Of a DNA stretch of 64,000 nt, positions 33,824-43,291 are shown one piece after another. Position 1 is the stretch's first letter, and each line of letters starts with the position of its first letter. The position numbers and the translations under genes were made by a program. The stretch spans positions 18,011,840 to 18,075,839 of the forward strand of contig OY776123.1 of the NCBI GenBank assembly GCA_963675135.1, in the 5' to 3' direction. The notes beneath the pieces are model-generated. The model had not been told where the DNA came from. It was given only the letters and a program-made list of their open reading frames with translations, and searched no databases. Source of the stretch: Galeopsis tetrahit. Taxonomy: Eukaryota; Streptophyta; Magnoliopsida; Lamiales; Lamiaceae.

Positions 33824-35468
33824 TGTTGGGAATAAAATGAGATATGTTTTGATTCAATACCAAAACCCCCTGAGACATGCCTAAGTCAAGTTGAGTATGT
33901 TCTAGAGATGTTAGAACATATAGAATTAAGGCTAGATGAGAAGCTGGTATGTTAGGCAGCTCTTAGTTTAATAGATGCATAATTTGAGGGGAAACCTATG
34001 CTTTGAAGTGTATCAAGAACAAGTCCCCTCAAGGCTCAAATTCTGGAACAACCACTAAGCCTAATGAAGGCCAAGTATGCTGATCAGGAGAGTTGTCCAG
34101 GAGTGTTGTCTCAGCGCAATTAAGCAAGATCAAGTCTTCTGAAAGCTTGAAGTCAACCATGCTGAAAGCCAAAGACAACAAGGCCCTAAAGATCTTCAAA
34201 GAATCATACTAAGATCACTTTCCAGTGAAGCAAAGGGCAAGAGCCAAGTCATCTGATATGAGCAAGCCAACCTTGCTGATAAGCAAGACTGCTGATAGTG
34301 ATAAGGAGAGTTATCCAGTTGATAAGGAGTGTGGTACAATCATTGGAACAATCTTCAGAAGCCATGTCCAAGTCCTAACAAGAGAATCTTAAAGTCAGAC
34401 TTTGGGAAGAGTGCTGCAGAATGAAGACAAAGCTTAAATAGCCGTTTATTTCCCAAATGAGGACATGTCACTATCAAGATTCTGTCTTCAAAGTTGAAGA
34501 ACTAAAAGAAGACATTTATGGACATTTGAGGCTGCCTCTCCAACGGGCAAATCCTTCAATTGTCTATAAATACAGAAGTGTGGAGGCCATTTGAAAGCAG
34601 CTCAACAATTGACAAGAATATCCAACTATCCTACAAGAGTGCTCTCAAAGTCTTAAAAGACTGTCTTAGTCTTCATACACTTCTTCTAAGCTGAACCTAT
34701 TGTATATCCATACACAAGCTTAGAGAGATATTCTAATCCTTACACACTGATCTTCATTGTAAAGGATATCTCATTAGTTGGAACCTTACATCAATCCTTA
34801 ACCCTTTCAAGTGAGAAAGTGAGAAGGTTGTTGTAGTAGTAGTAGAAGTGGTAGGAGCTGACTGTTGAGAGAAGAACAATTCAGTTCTGAGTTGAGAAGA
34901 GGGTACTAGGACTCTAGACATCCTAGGGATCAATTCACCAAGAGTGGTGTTCTTGATCAAGTGCACCTTGGCACTATAAAACAAGTTAATTCCAAGAGTG
35001 AAGGAATTATCCTGTTCAATCAGGGAAAGTGGATGTAGGAGCTTGAGTCTCTGAACCACTATAAACTCTTGTGTTGATTTGCTTTTCAAGTACTTTCATA
35101 CACTCAACACTGCACACAAAACTGATCTTCCAAAAGATACATTCTCAAAGACTGTGCAAAACCTATTTGGACAAGTTCCCTGAAACTGGACTGTATTGAA
35201 TTGATTAAGTGATTTCAGAACTTTAAAGGAGTCTAAACTAAAAGGGCCAACCACTATTCCGCACATTTAACTCCCCAAGATAGTTATTCAACTAAGTACT
35301 CAATAGTACTTAGTAGTTTGATTATCTTAGAAGAGTTAATCATCTTCAGCAGAGTTGTCCAAGACAACCTTGCTGAGCTCTGGTTTGATCAAAGTCAAAA
35401 AGAATTTGCATACAAGTGTATTTCCCCCCCCCATACACTTGATATATATACTCCTTTCGGGACCAACA
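33824..35468 (+). repeat. 3' LTR of outer copia
   Basis: 1645 bp, TGTTGGGA to GGGACCAACA. It differs from the LTR at 6767 by about ten substitutions by eye and one extra C in the terminal C tract. TATA box at 34565-34572. It abuts a coding exon on the minus strand at 35469. Confidence 0.93.
34565..34572 (+). promoter_or_regulatory. LTR TATA box (outer copia 3' LTR)
   Basis: TATAAATA; the equivalent of 7508-7515. In a 3' LTR it could drive transcripts outward into flanking DNA. Confidence 0.5.
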
Positions 35469-35584
35469 CCGGCTAATATAAAAATGTTTTTATAACTAGA
35501 AGAAGAAGAGTCTTCGACAGCCATTGCCGCCACAAGAAGAAATATTACTACAAAGGATTGATGAACAAGAATTATAGCTTCCAT
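35469..35584 (-). pseudogene. Carbohydrate esterase (SASA-like) first exon, cut by LTR
   Basis: On the minus strand, ATG at 35584 opens 38 codons plus two bases. A hydrophobic signal-peptide-like start (MEAIILVHQSFVVIFLLVAA) is followed by a Ser run and YKNIFILAG, where the copia LTR interrupts the glycine codon. IFILAG immediately precedes the catalytic QSNM block in plant carbohydrate esterases of the At4g34215/SASA family (known from the family). The insertion therefore seems to remove everything from the nucleophile block onward. A TATA box lies about 75 bp upstream of the ATG, supporting a genuine gene start. The rest of the gene is not found left of 2314, where the element's other edge is truncated. 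Family call is moderately sure because only 39 residues are visible. Confidence 0.6.
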
Positions 35585-35654
35585 TGCTTAATTTCGGAGA
35601 TCGAGAGACAAAGAGAATTAGCTAGTATGTGGATATTATAAGCTAATGATCCCA

Positions 35655-35661
35655 TTTTATA
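35655..35661 (-). promoter_or_regulatory. TATA box of the esterase-like gene
   Basis: Minus-strand TATAAAA about 75 bp before the ATG at 35584, with a short A/T/C-rich leader; fits a plant core promoter. Confidence 0.5.
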
Positions 35662-36448
35662 GACAACAATTTTTTTTTTTTTTTAAATGCGCAACTCGAT
35701 CGATAATTCTTGGCTTGCATGTGTCAAACCTAATTTCCTATGGAATAAAATTCTTCAATTCCAACATATCATATGTAATAAGTCAATCAATATTAGGAAT
35801 ATTAGGCTTGTGTTGCTTGCTTTTTCAAACGGCCTAATGGGCTAAAGAAATTTGTTGTATATGTACGTACGTTGTATATAAATAGAATTAGGGAAGAATG
35901 GGCCGGCTAATGAAAATTAAATTTGTATATTTATAAAGCATGCATTATATAATATTTTAGTTGTGCTAGATTCATTATATTTTTATCATGAAAGAATTAA
36001 TTATATGTCCTCTAAAAGTTTAAACTTATATATTAGCGGGAAAATAGTGTTTGAATCCAAAGCAATGAAAGGGTTAGTCGTCGGATATAAATTCAATGAT
36101 TTAGACCGAGATTGTTAGAATTAATAGTTAATATTTGTTTTATCGGGTGAAAATTGCATGATTTTAGTGTACATTATTAAGAACTTATATTTCATGTAAA
36201 TTCAGGTGAAAGTGGTCAATTATGGATAAATAATCGTAATTGTGAGAAATGTTGGGTGTTGTTGATGTGTGTAGGAAAAACGAGGTTTCAAGGAGCAAAA
36301 CACGTGCTTATATCTCACTAAGCCAAAATAGGATTGCACCATTGATCGAATTCGTCTCAAAGAATGGATTCTAAAATAATAAATTTGGGCCCAAGCTATT
36401 TTCAGTTGCCATGTGTAAAAATAGAGAGAAGGGGCCCATCCCACATAT
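35662..36448. other. AT-rich intergenic DNA / esterase-like gene upstream region
   Basis: No gene or recognised repeat. Probably promoter-distal sequence of the interrupted esterase-like gene. Confidence 0.5.
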
Positions 36449-36457
36449 TATGGTCAT
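36449..36457. repeat. 9-bp target-site duplication (left) of MULE-like element
   Basis: TATGGTCAT, exact copy at 37324-37332 directly outside the opposite inverted terminus. Confidence 0.85.
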
Positions 36458-36802
36458 GGGTTGGGGTATATACCCCTCAGCTTTGTTTAATACACTCCCC
36501 CTTCCATTTATTAATTCAAAAATATATATACCCCTTTAGTAAATGTTATAGATACATACGTACACATTCCCTATAACCCTAATTTCATCTTCTTCCCCAA
36601 CTTCTTTCTGCCGCCTCTCTCTCCCGCCTCTCCGTCGCATTGCCCCTTCCACCCCTCTAATTGTCGGACTTCCCCCTCACTCTCCCCTTTCCGTCGCACT
36701 CCCCCTCCAACCCCCTTGCCTCCGCCGTCGCCCATCCTCTTCCTCATTTTTTTTAATTCTACTCTTTCACTCCGCTCGACGCCGCCCTCCAGCTCACCCT
36801 CG

Positions 36803-36889
36803 ACGCCGCTCCGGCTATCCGTCGACCGTCGCGGTCCACCCGCAGCGTTCAACGCCGCTCCGGCTCTCCCTCGGCCGTCGCGGTCCACC
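36803..36889 (+). repeat. 49-bp direct duplication inside the MULE interior
   Basis: ACGCCGCTCCGGCT recurs at 36803 and 36852, followed in both by near-identical CCGTCGCGGTCCACCC. Part of the GC-rich interior; no reliable coding content. Confidence 0.6.
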
Positions 36890-36919
36890 CTAGGTTTGTT
36901 TTTTTTTTTTTTTTTTTCG

Positions 36920-36999
36920 GACCATTATTGATCGCCCAAAAACGCTCTTGTCTATAACCTATTGTCGACGAGAGTGTTTTTGGACGATCAATAATGGTC
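36920..36999. repeat. 33-bp inverted repeat (hairpin) inside the MULE
   Basis: Arms 36920-36952 and 36967-36999 pair with 3 mismatches around a 14-nt loop (ends GACCATTATTGATCG / CGATCAATAATGGTC). Could fold in transcripts; may itself be a small inserted element. Confidence 0.75.
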
Positions 37000-37323
37000 G
37001 AAATTTTTAAAAGTGTCAACCGGAGTACTTTCGGTTGACAAAGCAGTGTTGACCGGAGTGTTTATTTTAAAAACTAAGATTTTTTTTTCTAAATTTTATA
37101 TGTTATGGTGGTGGCAGTGTCGGCGATGGTGACGACGACGGCTGTCTAATTCTAGGGTTAGGGTTAGGATTAGGGTTAGGATTGTATTTTAAATTGTAGG
37201 GGGAGTGTATGTATCTATCATGATTTAGTAAAAGGGTAAAATTGGTATTTCATATATATATTGAATTAATAAAAATTAAGGGGAGTGTATTAAACAAAGC
37301 TGGAAGGGTATATACCCCAATCC

Positions 37324-37332
37324 TATGGTCAT
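37324..37332. repeat. 9-bp target-site duplication (right) of MULE-like element
   Basis: TATGGTCAT, matching 36449-36457. Confidence 0.85.
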
Positions 37333-37917
37333 TCACTTGTGTGAATTAAATGAAGCAAATTGGGCTGACATGTATTTTAATTTCCAAGTCCATTCCAACC
37401 CAAATTGAAAGATTAATTTAGCTTGTTATAGATTTAATTGAGAGTTTTGCTTTATTGTTAGTATTGAAATTGAAAGACTTGAAGACCTCAATGTAATATT
37501 TATCTTATTTGTAAATTTAGTGTAAATTCTTAATTTCTTCAATTTTTAAGCATTTATAATTTTTTGCATTCATAAAACTTAAGCCCGTAATGTTTTTTTT
37601 TTTGGGCGTGGTAGAAGTTGGAAAAAACACACACTCAAACCTAGTGGAAGTTGAAGGTGTTCTTCATTTGGAGTTTAAAACGACCGATTAACTTGAGAAT
37701 TTCACACTCCATTATTCACCTTTCTTTTTTCCTTTTATTTATTTTAGTTATTTTTCCTTTGATTGCATTTGATATTATGTAAAGACATTTTAGATTTCAA
37801 TGCTTGTAAATATTAATTTGAATTGATGTTTGTGGATTAATGTTTTATTTTAAGGGCCAGTCTCCTATGCACTCGAGTGCCACTATTTTTTATTTGGGAT
37901 GAATTTTGATTCATTAT
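37333..37917. other. AT-rich intergenic DNA
   Basis: No gene, RNA or repeat recognised between the MULE-like element and the gypsy LTR. Confidence 0.5.
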
Positions 37918-38651
37918 TGTTGCGTCGAAAAAGAACGCCTACAGATATCAACCGTTCCTTTGCGAGCGCTGCGAATCACGGGTTTGAATCACTCTTTATC
38001 CTTGGCAATCCTCACGTAAATCTCCTCGAAAATCCTGAAATGACCTGCAAAAGCACGCCGGAGGGAGGCTCCGGCGCAGAATCTCTGACGCTCAAGTCAG
38101 AATCCTTCTTAGGAGAATCAAAGAGGAATTTCCCTGTAATTTTAGGGAAATTCTGGCGAATAATTCAATATTTCTTCGAATTCAGTGTATATTTCGTAAG
38201 AGTCTGTATATTCTGTAAAAACGTAAATGATAAAATAATTGTAACCTGTTTATATACCTGACCCTCTCTCTCGGGAGAGAGAAAGACTTTTTCTCCCTAT
38301 ATTCACTCGCACATCCCCGCAAATTCGGCCCAGATCCCTGAAGACTCGGTCCATATCCCTGAAGACCTGGCCTTTCAGCATACTGGGCCTATCTTCTCTA
38401 TTTGACCCTATCTCTTGATTTGGCTAAGAGAAAATAGCTCGTGCCACACGTTCCCTTTGGGCCAGATCCCTGGACCCAAAGACTACTAATCCTCGGATAT
38501 TGGGCTAAAAGCCCAATTATTCTTATTCCCCTCTTTGGGCCTAGGAGTGTATTAATCCAACCTTTAAGCCCATTGACCTAATTAAGACATTATAATTTAT
38601 CTCGTTTCCACGTGTCGACATTTCCAAGAGCGACATATTTTGTCCGCATCA
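37918..38651 (-). repeat. 3' LTR of the gypsy element
   Basis: 734 bp, TGTTGCGTCG to GTCCGCATCA on the plus strand, with a pyrimidine tract (minus-strand PPT) immediately to its right. No partner LTR exists in the window, so the left border is set from the TG and the lineage's usual GCAACA terminus; a few bases of error are possible. Confidence 0.7.
38250..38256 (-). promoter_or_regulatory. TATA box in gypsy LTR
   Basis: Minus-strand TATATAA near a CT/GA-rich hairpin (CTCTCTCGGGAGAGAG at 38265-38280). Confidence 0.45.
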
Positions 38652-38666
38652 ACTACTCCCCCCTAC
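38652..38666 (-). other. Polypurine tract of gypsy element
   Basis: Minus-strand GTAGGGGGGAGTAGT abutting the LTR terminus. Confidence 0.75.
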
Positions 38667-39175
38667 TCTCGTAAAAAAGGATAATTTTTAAGAGAGTAGG
38701 AAAAAGTAATGAGATAAATTCTAAGAGAAATAATCTTTTCCTTTAATTACTCTTTCTTCACATTTCCCTCAAAATATGACATATTCGGTTTTCAATAATT
38801 ATCCCAGAATCCTCACGCCTTTTCCACTTCCACACGCCAACTTGGTTTCGAAATCTGCATCCAGGCGCCTGCCCGAGGACCAACATTCAGCCGTCCTTCT
38901 TCAGCCACGCGCCTTTTCATTGGGAGGCATTTACTTCTTCTCGGGTTTCCCCCCCCCCCCATTCTCTCTTCATCATAATTAATTCAAAATTCCTTTCACT
39001 CCGAAAAAACCTCATCTTTCTTCAAACTTATCCATTCCTTCTAACTTTTGTTTCCACCTCTTCCATACTGCAATTAACTTCTCGCGCACGTCCACCGGCC
39101 ACATCGTCGCTTTCGAAAACCGTCCTTGTTCCAGGTACCTCCTCTTCCTCTTCATTTTTCTTTTACTGTATCCTC
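38667..39175 (+). other. Leader/promoter region of the antisense ORF
   Basis: C/T-rich region between the gypsy PPT and the antisense ORF ATG. It has a C12 homopolymer near 38950 and a possible splice donor (CCAG/GTACCT at 39131-39140), so a 5'-UTR intron is possible. No other gene seen. Confidence 0.4.
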
Positions 39176-41233
39176 ATGTCATCTTCTGTTCCAACTTCGT
39201 CGGACTCCATTTCCACGGAAAGTTCGGCCTCCGGTTCACTTTCTTTATTTCCCGTAACCAACCCCGCCCTAAGGGACAAGATCTCTGGTTTTCGATCCTT
39301 CCTCTAGAGCGTGTCGCCGCTTTCCTCCGCTCGGGGATTTTCCCCACCGATTACACAGTTAGGGCAGCCCATAGAAAAGAACGCCCTAATTTTCCAGGTC
39401 CTAATACTCTAGCTTTTTGGGAGGCTCAACTGAAGGCAGGCCTCCGCTTTCCAATCCACCCATACTTCTCGGAAATTTCCACTTACCTTCGCATACCCCT
39501 CAATCAATTTACCCCCAACGCCATTCGGGCGATGTTGGGCTTCTACATTTTGGTCAAGGGGAACGGTGGCGAGCCCTCAACCCAACTTTTTCTAACCCAG
39601 TATATGTGCAAGTTTGCGGACGGGTTTTTCTAAACTTGCGGTCGTCCTTCCAGGACTGGGAAATTCATGGAAAAGCTCCATGAAGGGGTCCAGGACTGGA
39701 AGGATTACTACTTCTTTGTTACCAGTCCTTCTCCTTGGGAGTTTCCTCATGAAAAATGGATTTACAAGAATCTGGGGGTGCCCCGTCCTCCTCTCTCTGT
39801 TTGTTCCTCTTTAAATCTGGATGTAATGAATCATTTGAATGATAACGTGCTTACCCACGGGTATTTTGACGTGATGGGCATATGTAAGAATCCTAGGGCC
39901 TTATCCCATTTTGGTTTCAGCCGCACTGATTACCCTCTAGGTCCAGATGATGGTAATATCATTTCTTTTCCCTTGTCATCGTCCTCAAGATTGAAACTGC
40001 TATAATTGTTAACATATTTTATGTTTTTCTTTGTAGCTATGAGTTGGTTAACCCAGATCTCCCGAGATGCTGCTCCTCTTTCCATGGTAGCCAAATCTCC
40101 GGCTCCCGAAAGCTCCACGAAAGCTCCTATTCCTCCTTCCCCAGTGAAACCCTCCACCGGGTCGGTTGCCAAGCGTACGAGATCTTCCACTGAGAAGGCC
40201 ATGATTTCCTCCCTGCCCCCTGCCTCGGATGCTTCCAAGAGGAAGAAATCCAAAACTAAGTCTTCCTTGCCCTCTTCAGCCAATGTTACTCCGGATGTCC
40301 CTGGCGACATCAGTGTTGATCAATTCACGGCCTTCATAGATCGTCACATTCCGACTCCTGCCACAAAGGCCCTCAATGCCTTATCCTCGGAAGAACGGAT
40401 CGTGCATGCAGCCCACAGTTTTTCTCAGGTAAACTCCCGATACAGATGTTATTCTTTATGGCGAATGAGAGAGAGTATAGATGTCTTACTTATTTATATT
40501 GTTCCTTGTGTAGTTTGGCCTCCTGTATTCCGATGTATCCGAACGGGCTCTCCAATCCCTTCAGCTGGTGGATGATCTCCAGAGCCAAGTGGAACTGGAG
40601 AAAGTAAAGAAAGAAATACTTGAGGCGGAGCTACGGGAAGCCAACCAGGAGCGGAAGGCGATTCAGGCTGAGAAGACGAAGCTTTTGGAGGAGGTCTCTT
40701 CACTTAAGACTCAGCTTGGTGAGCGGGATAGAGGGATTGAGCGCTTGGAGCTTACTCTTCCTCTGGCCGGGATAAAGCTGTGTATCGATTCTCTTTTTAC
40801 CTCTGCAGTGAGGCAGAAGTTTCTGGGTACCTTGCATCGAGAATGGTTAGAAGCCTTTCTTAAGAGTACCAGCTTCCTGGGGGCAATGGGCGCATATATT
40901 CCCCATTTTATTGATCATGGGTTTTCCAACGCTGTGGCTGAGCACTCCGACCCAGGATTTGATGGCCATTACACTCGTGCCCTTCGCTTGGATGAGTTGG
41001 CCACTCCCCCTAAGTTCCCCGGAGACCCTAAAGATGATATCAGCACTCCTTGGTGGCTGCCTGGGATGAGGAAGGTTGTCTCAGAGCTGAAGGAGACTGC
41101 TCTAAAGTTGGATGATCTAGTACCGGCGAAGGATTTAACATTCCCAATCCATGTGGCCAACCCTGATCCCGTGGCAACCGTGATGGCTGATGCTCTGGAG
41201 GAGAAGGCAGAGGGGGGCGGCTCTAGTGGGTAG
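39176..41233 (+). pseudogene. Antisense ORF of the gypsy element (transposase_28-like), three exons, degenerate
   Basis: Transcribed opposite to the element's gag-pol. Exon 1 (39176-39952) starts MSSSVPTSSD. After a frameshift near 39300 it encodes a domain like the 'putative gypsy type transposon' family (FLRSGIFPTDY, FPIHPYFSEISTYL, QDWKDYYFFV); TAA at 39631-39633 interrupts it. Introns with GT-AG ends are inferred at 39953-40036 and 40429-40513. Exon 2 is Ser/Pro/Lys-rich. Exon 3 (40514-41233) begins with a coiled coil of about 65 residues (DDLQSQVELEKVKKEILEAE) and ends in a conserved helical region. A weak TAG at 41231 is followed by 18 more in-frame codons. Splice sites are predictions. 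The role of such antisense proteins in Tat elements is not known. Confidence 0.65.
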
Positions 41234-41532
41234 GTTGATGAGGCAGAGGAAGGCTTCGAGGGGAAGAGTGAAATTCCCCTCTCTTCGTAACTCTATTTAC
41301 TTTCTCCCAAAACATTCTGGTACTTAAAACACTTTTACTTTTGTTGGGGCCTTCGAGGTCTCTTTTGATATTTTCAGGAGACTCCACACTCCTGTGTTTT
41401 TTTGTGGAGGGCCAAGGCATGGTGCCTTTGGTCTTGGGTATCTTTCATTTTGATGCTCTATTTTACTTTTGCTTATCGTACCTGCACATTATCTCATCGT
41501 ATGCATATATATGTGTTGCTTTTTGTTTATTA
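41234..41532 (+). other. 3' region of the antisense ORF up to the copia insertion
   Basis: Gypsy internal sequence downstream of the antisense ORF; T-rich, with no coding frame of note. It continues at 56559 on the far side of the nested copia. Confidence 0.5.
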
Positions 41533-41537
41533 GCATG
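41533..41537. repeat. Target-site duplication (left) of second plus-strand copia
   Basis: GCATG, exact copy at 56554-56558. Confidence 0.93.
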
Positions 41538-43150
41538 TGTTGGGAATAAAATGATTTTGATCTAGATACCAAAACCCCTGATTGATGATGTACAGATTAG
41601 TTGAGATATGCTCAAGTTATTGTTCAGGCAAGTTGTCCCAGAACACTTGAGTATGTAGAATGCTTAAGTTAAAAATCTCAGAGATGTTGTGAGATTTTAG
41701 AGTTCAGGATAGTTGTCCAATGCTTTATGTTAGAAAGCTTGATAGGTATTAAGTCTTGAGGCCAAAGTTGCTGAAGCATCAGGACAGCTGACCAAGTGGA
41801 CAACCGGGCTGAAGAGATCAAGAACACTAAAGCTGTGCTCATAAATGCAAAAGATCAAGACAGTTGAAGTACAAATGACCAAGAGAATTGAATGTCAAAA
41901 GCTTACTGAAGACACATTCAATGAAGCATTTATTGCCAATCATGCCTGAACCAAGCATTGAAGACTTAGAGCATTAAAGAGTGAAGCATTGAATGAATGT
42001 TGGAACATTCTAAAACAGCAGCAAGAATGTTCAGGGAGCTTGTCCCATCTGACCGTTGGTTGAGTGTAGATTCTGCCACAAATCAACCTTGGGAAGTGTG
42101 CTTATTTGGAAACTGTCACAAGTCATCTCAGCTGCATTTTTCAGAAGTCAACACATTCATTCAAGCAACCATTGAAGAGCCCTTTTACACAGTGGATAAA
42201 AGGAAGTCAAGCTTCTTAGCCGTTTTAATGGTGCTGCAAATAGACATGTTTGAATTGCTATCTCTCCAACGGATAGTTGTTCAAATATGCCTATATATAC
42301 AGAAGTGATCAAAGGGATTCTGAATCCAACTACAAGCTATCAAACTCATATTAAGCTTTCAAAGGAAACCAAGCTATTCTCAAGAATCCCAAGTTTCCTG
42401 AATCACTTCAAGTTAGCTAAGCCATTCTTTGTAAACATCCTTGCTTAGCATTGAGATATCCTAAGCCTTTACATCTGTTCTCATTGTAAAGGATATCTCT
42501 ACTAGTTGGAACCAAACCTCAAACCTTATCTCATTTAGTGAAGAGAGTGTTTGTTGTAGAAGTGAGGAGTTAAGGACTGTTAGAGTGAAACACAGTCTTA
42601 ACTCAGTGAGATTGAGCACTAGGACTCAGATTTTCCTAGGGATCAAAACACTAAGAGAGTGTTGTTGATCAGTGCACCTTGGCACTATAAAACAAGCTAA
42701 TTCCATTGTGAAGGAATTATCCTGTTCAATCAGGGAAAGTGGATGTAGGAGCTTGAGTCTCTGAACCACTATAAACTTGTGTCTCCCTTATTTACTGCAT
42801 TCTCTATTGCATTCATATTCAAACATATTTTAAAGAGAAAACACTCAGTAAGTGAGAAAATCTGTTTTGGACAAAGTCCCTGATAACTGTCTTTTCAGAA
42901 ATTAACTTGGAGTATTTCTTTAAGTCAAAGGCCAACCACATTCCGCACTTAGCAACTCTTTTAGATATCTAGCCAATTGATCACTCAATAGTAATCAGTA
43001 GGACAAGTATCTATCAAAGATCACACTCAGGCCAGTTGTAAGACAACCTGCCTGATAAGACCAGTTTTGTTAAAAAGAAAAGAATTTGCATACACAATTG
43101 CATTTCCCCCCCCCCCATACACTTGTGTTATACTCCACCAAAGACCAACA
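41538..43150 (+). repeat. 5' LTR of the complete copia
   Basis: 1613 bp, TGTTGGGAATAAAATG to AGACCAACA; C11 tract at 43106-43116. Matches 54944-56553. Confidence 0.95.
42292..42299 (+). promoter_or_regulatory. LTR TATA box
   Basis: TATATATA, with a copy at 55698-55705 in the 3' LTR; aligned with the TATAAATA at 7508 of the sister family. Confidence 0.55.
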
Positions 43151-43152
43151 AG

Positions 43153-43164
43153 TGGTATCAGAGC
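43153..43164 (+). other. Primer binding site (initiator tRNA-Met)
   Basis: TGGTATCAGAGC two bases after the LTR. Confidence 0.93.
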
Positions 43165-43291
43165 AGGGGTTCATAGACCACTGCTTCTGAAAAATCCAAC
43201 TGATTTTCAAAATCACATTTTCTGTGGTCACTGAACTGATCCAAATTTCTGAAAAACCTATTTGTGTTCATCTTATATTACATCCATTGAA

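Larger units (their letters stand above)
6767..35468 (+). mobile_element. Full-length Ty1/copia (Sirevirus-like) element, interrupted by a nested element
   Basis: Order: LTR, PBS, gag, pol, [nested minus element 14811-28106], ORF3, PPT, LTR. Removing the nested element and one ACCTC target copy leaves about 15.4 kb, long for copia because of 1.6-kb LTRs and a 1.6-k-codon ORF3. Protease-integrase-RT-RNase H order marks Ty1/copia. A large extra ORF after pol is typical of the Sirevirus lineage (established for that group; lineage assignment here is inferred). Its right end lies in the first exon of an esterase-like gene. Confidence 0.85.
36458..37323. mobile_element. Non-autonomous MULE-like (Mutator) element
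   Basis: 866 bp with inverted termini GGGTTGGGGTATATACCC / GGATTGGGGTATATACCC. The inverted similarity extends about 150 bp inward with gaps (shared CAGCTTTGTTTAATACACTCCCC and GATACATAC blocks). Long terminal inverted repeats beginning with G plus a 9-bp duplication are the hallmark of Mutator-like elements. No transposase is present. The interior switches from AT-rich to strongly GC-rich (36590-36895), suggesting captured sequence (Pack-MULE style), and also holds a large hairpin. Confidence 0.8.

Noticed and set aside
6767..35468. Treating 6767 and 33824 as the LTR pair of a single clean insertion
   Set aside because: A PPT and ORF3 sequence precede 6767, and the flanking 5-mers (GAAAT and CCGGC) differ, so the left LTR is internal to a tandem array.
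36716..36931. 71-aa Pro/Ser-rich frame in the MULE interior
   Set aside because: Low complexity, ends in a poly-T run, and the opposite strand is equally open; not a supported gene.
41997..42308. 103-aa frame, repeated at 55403-55714
   Set aside because: Inside the LTRs of the complete copia upstream of the TATA box; no protein features.
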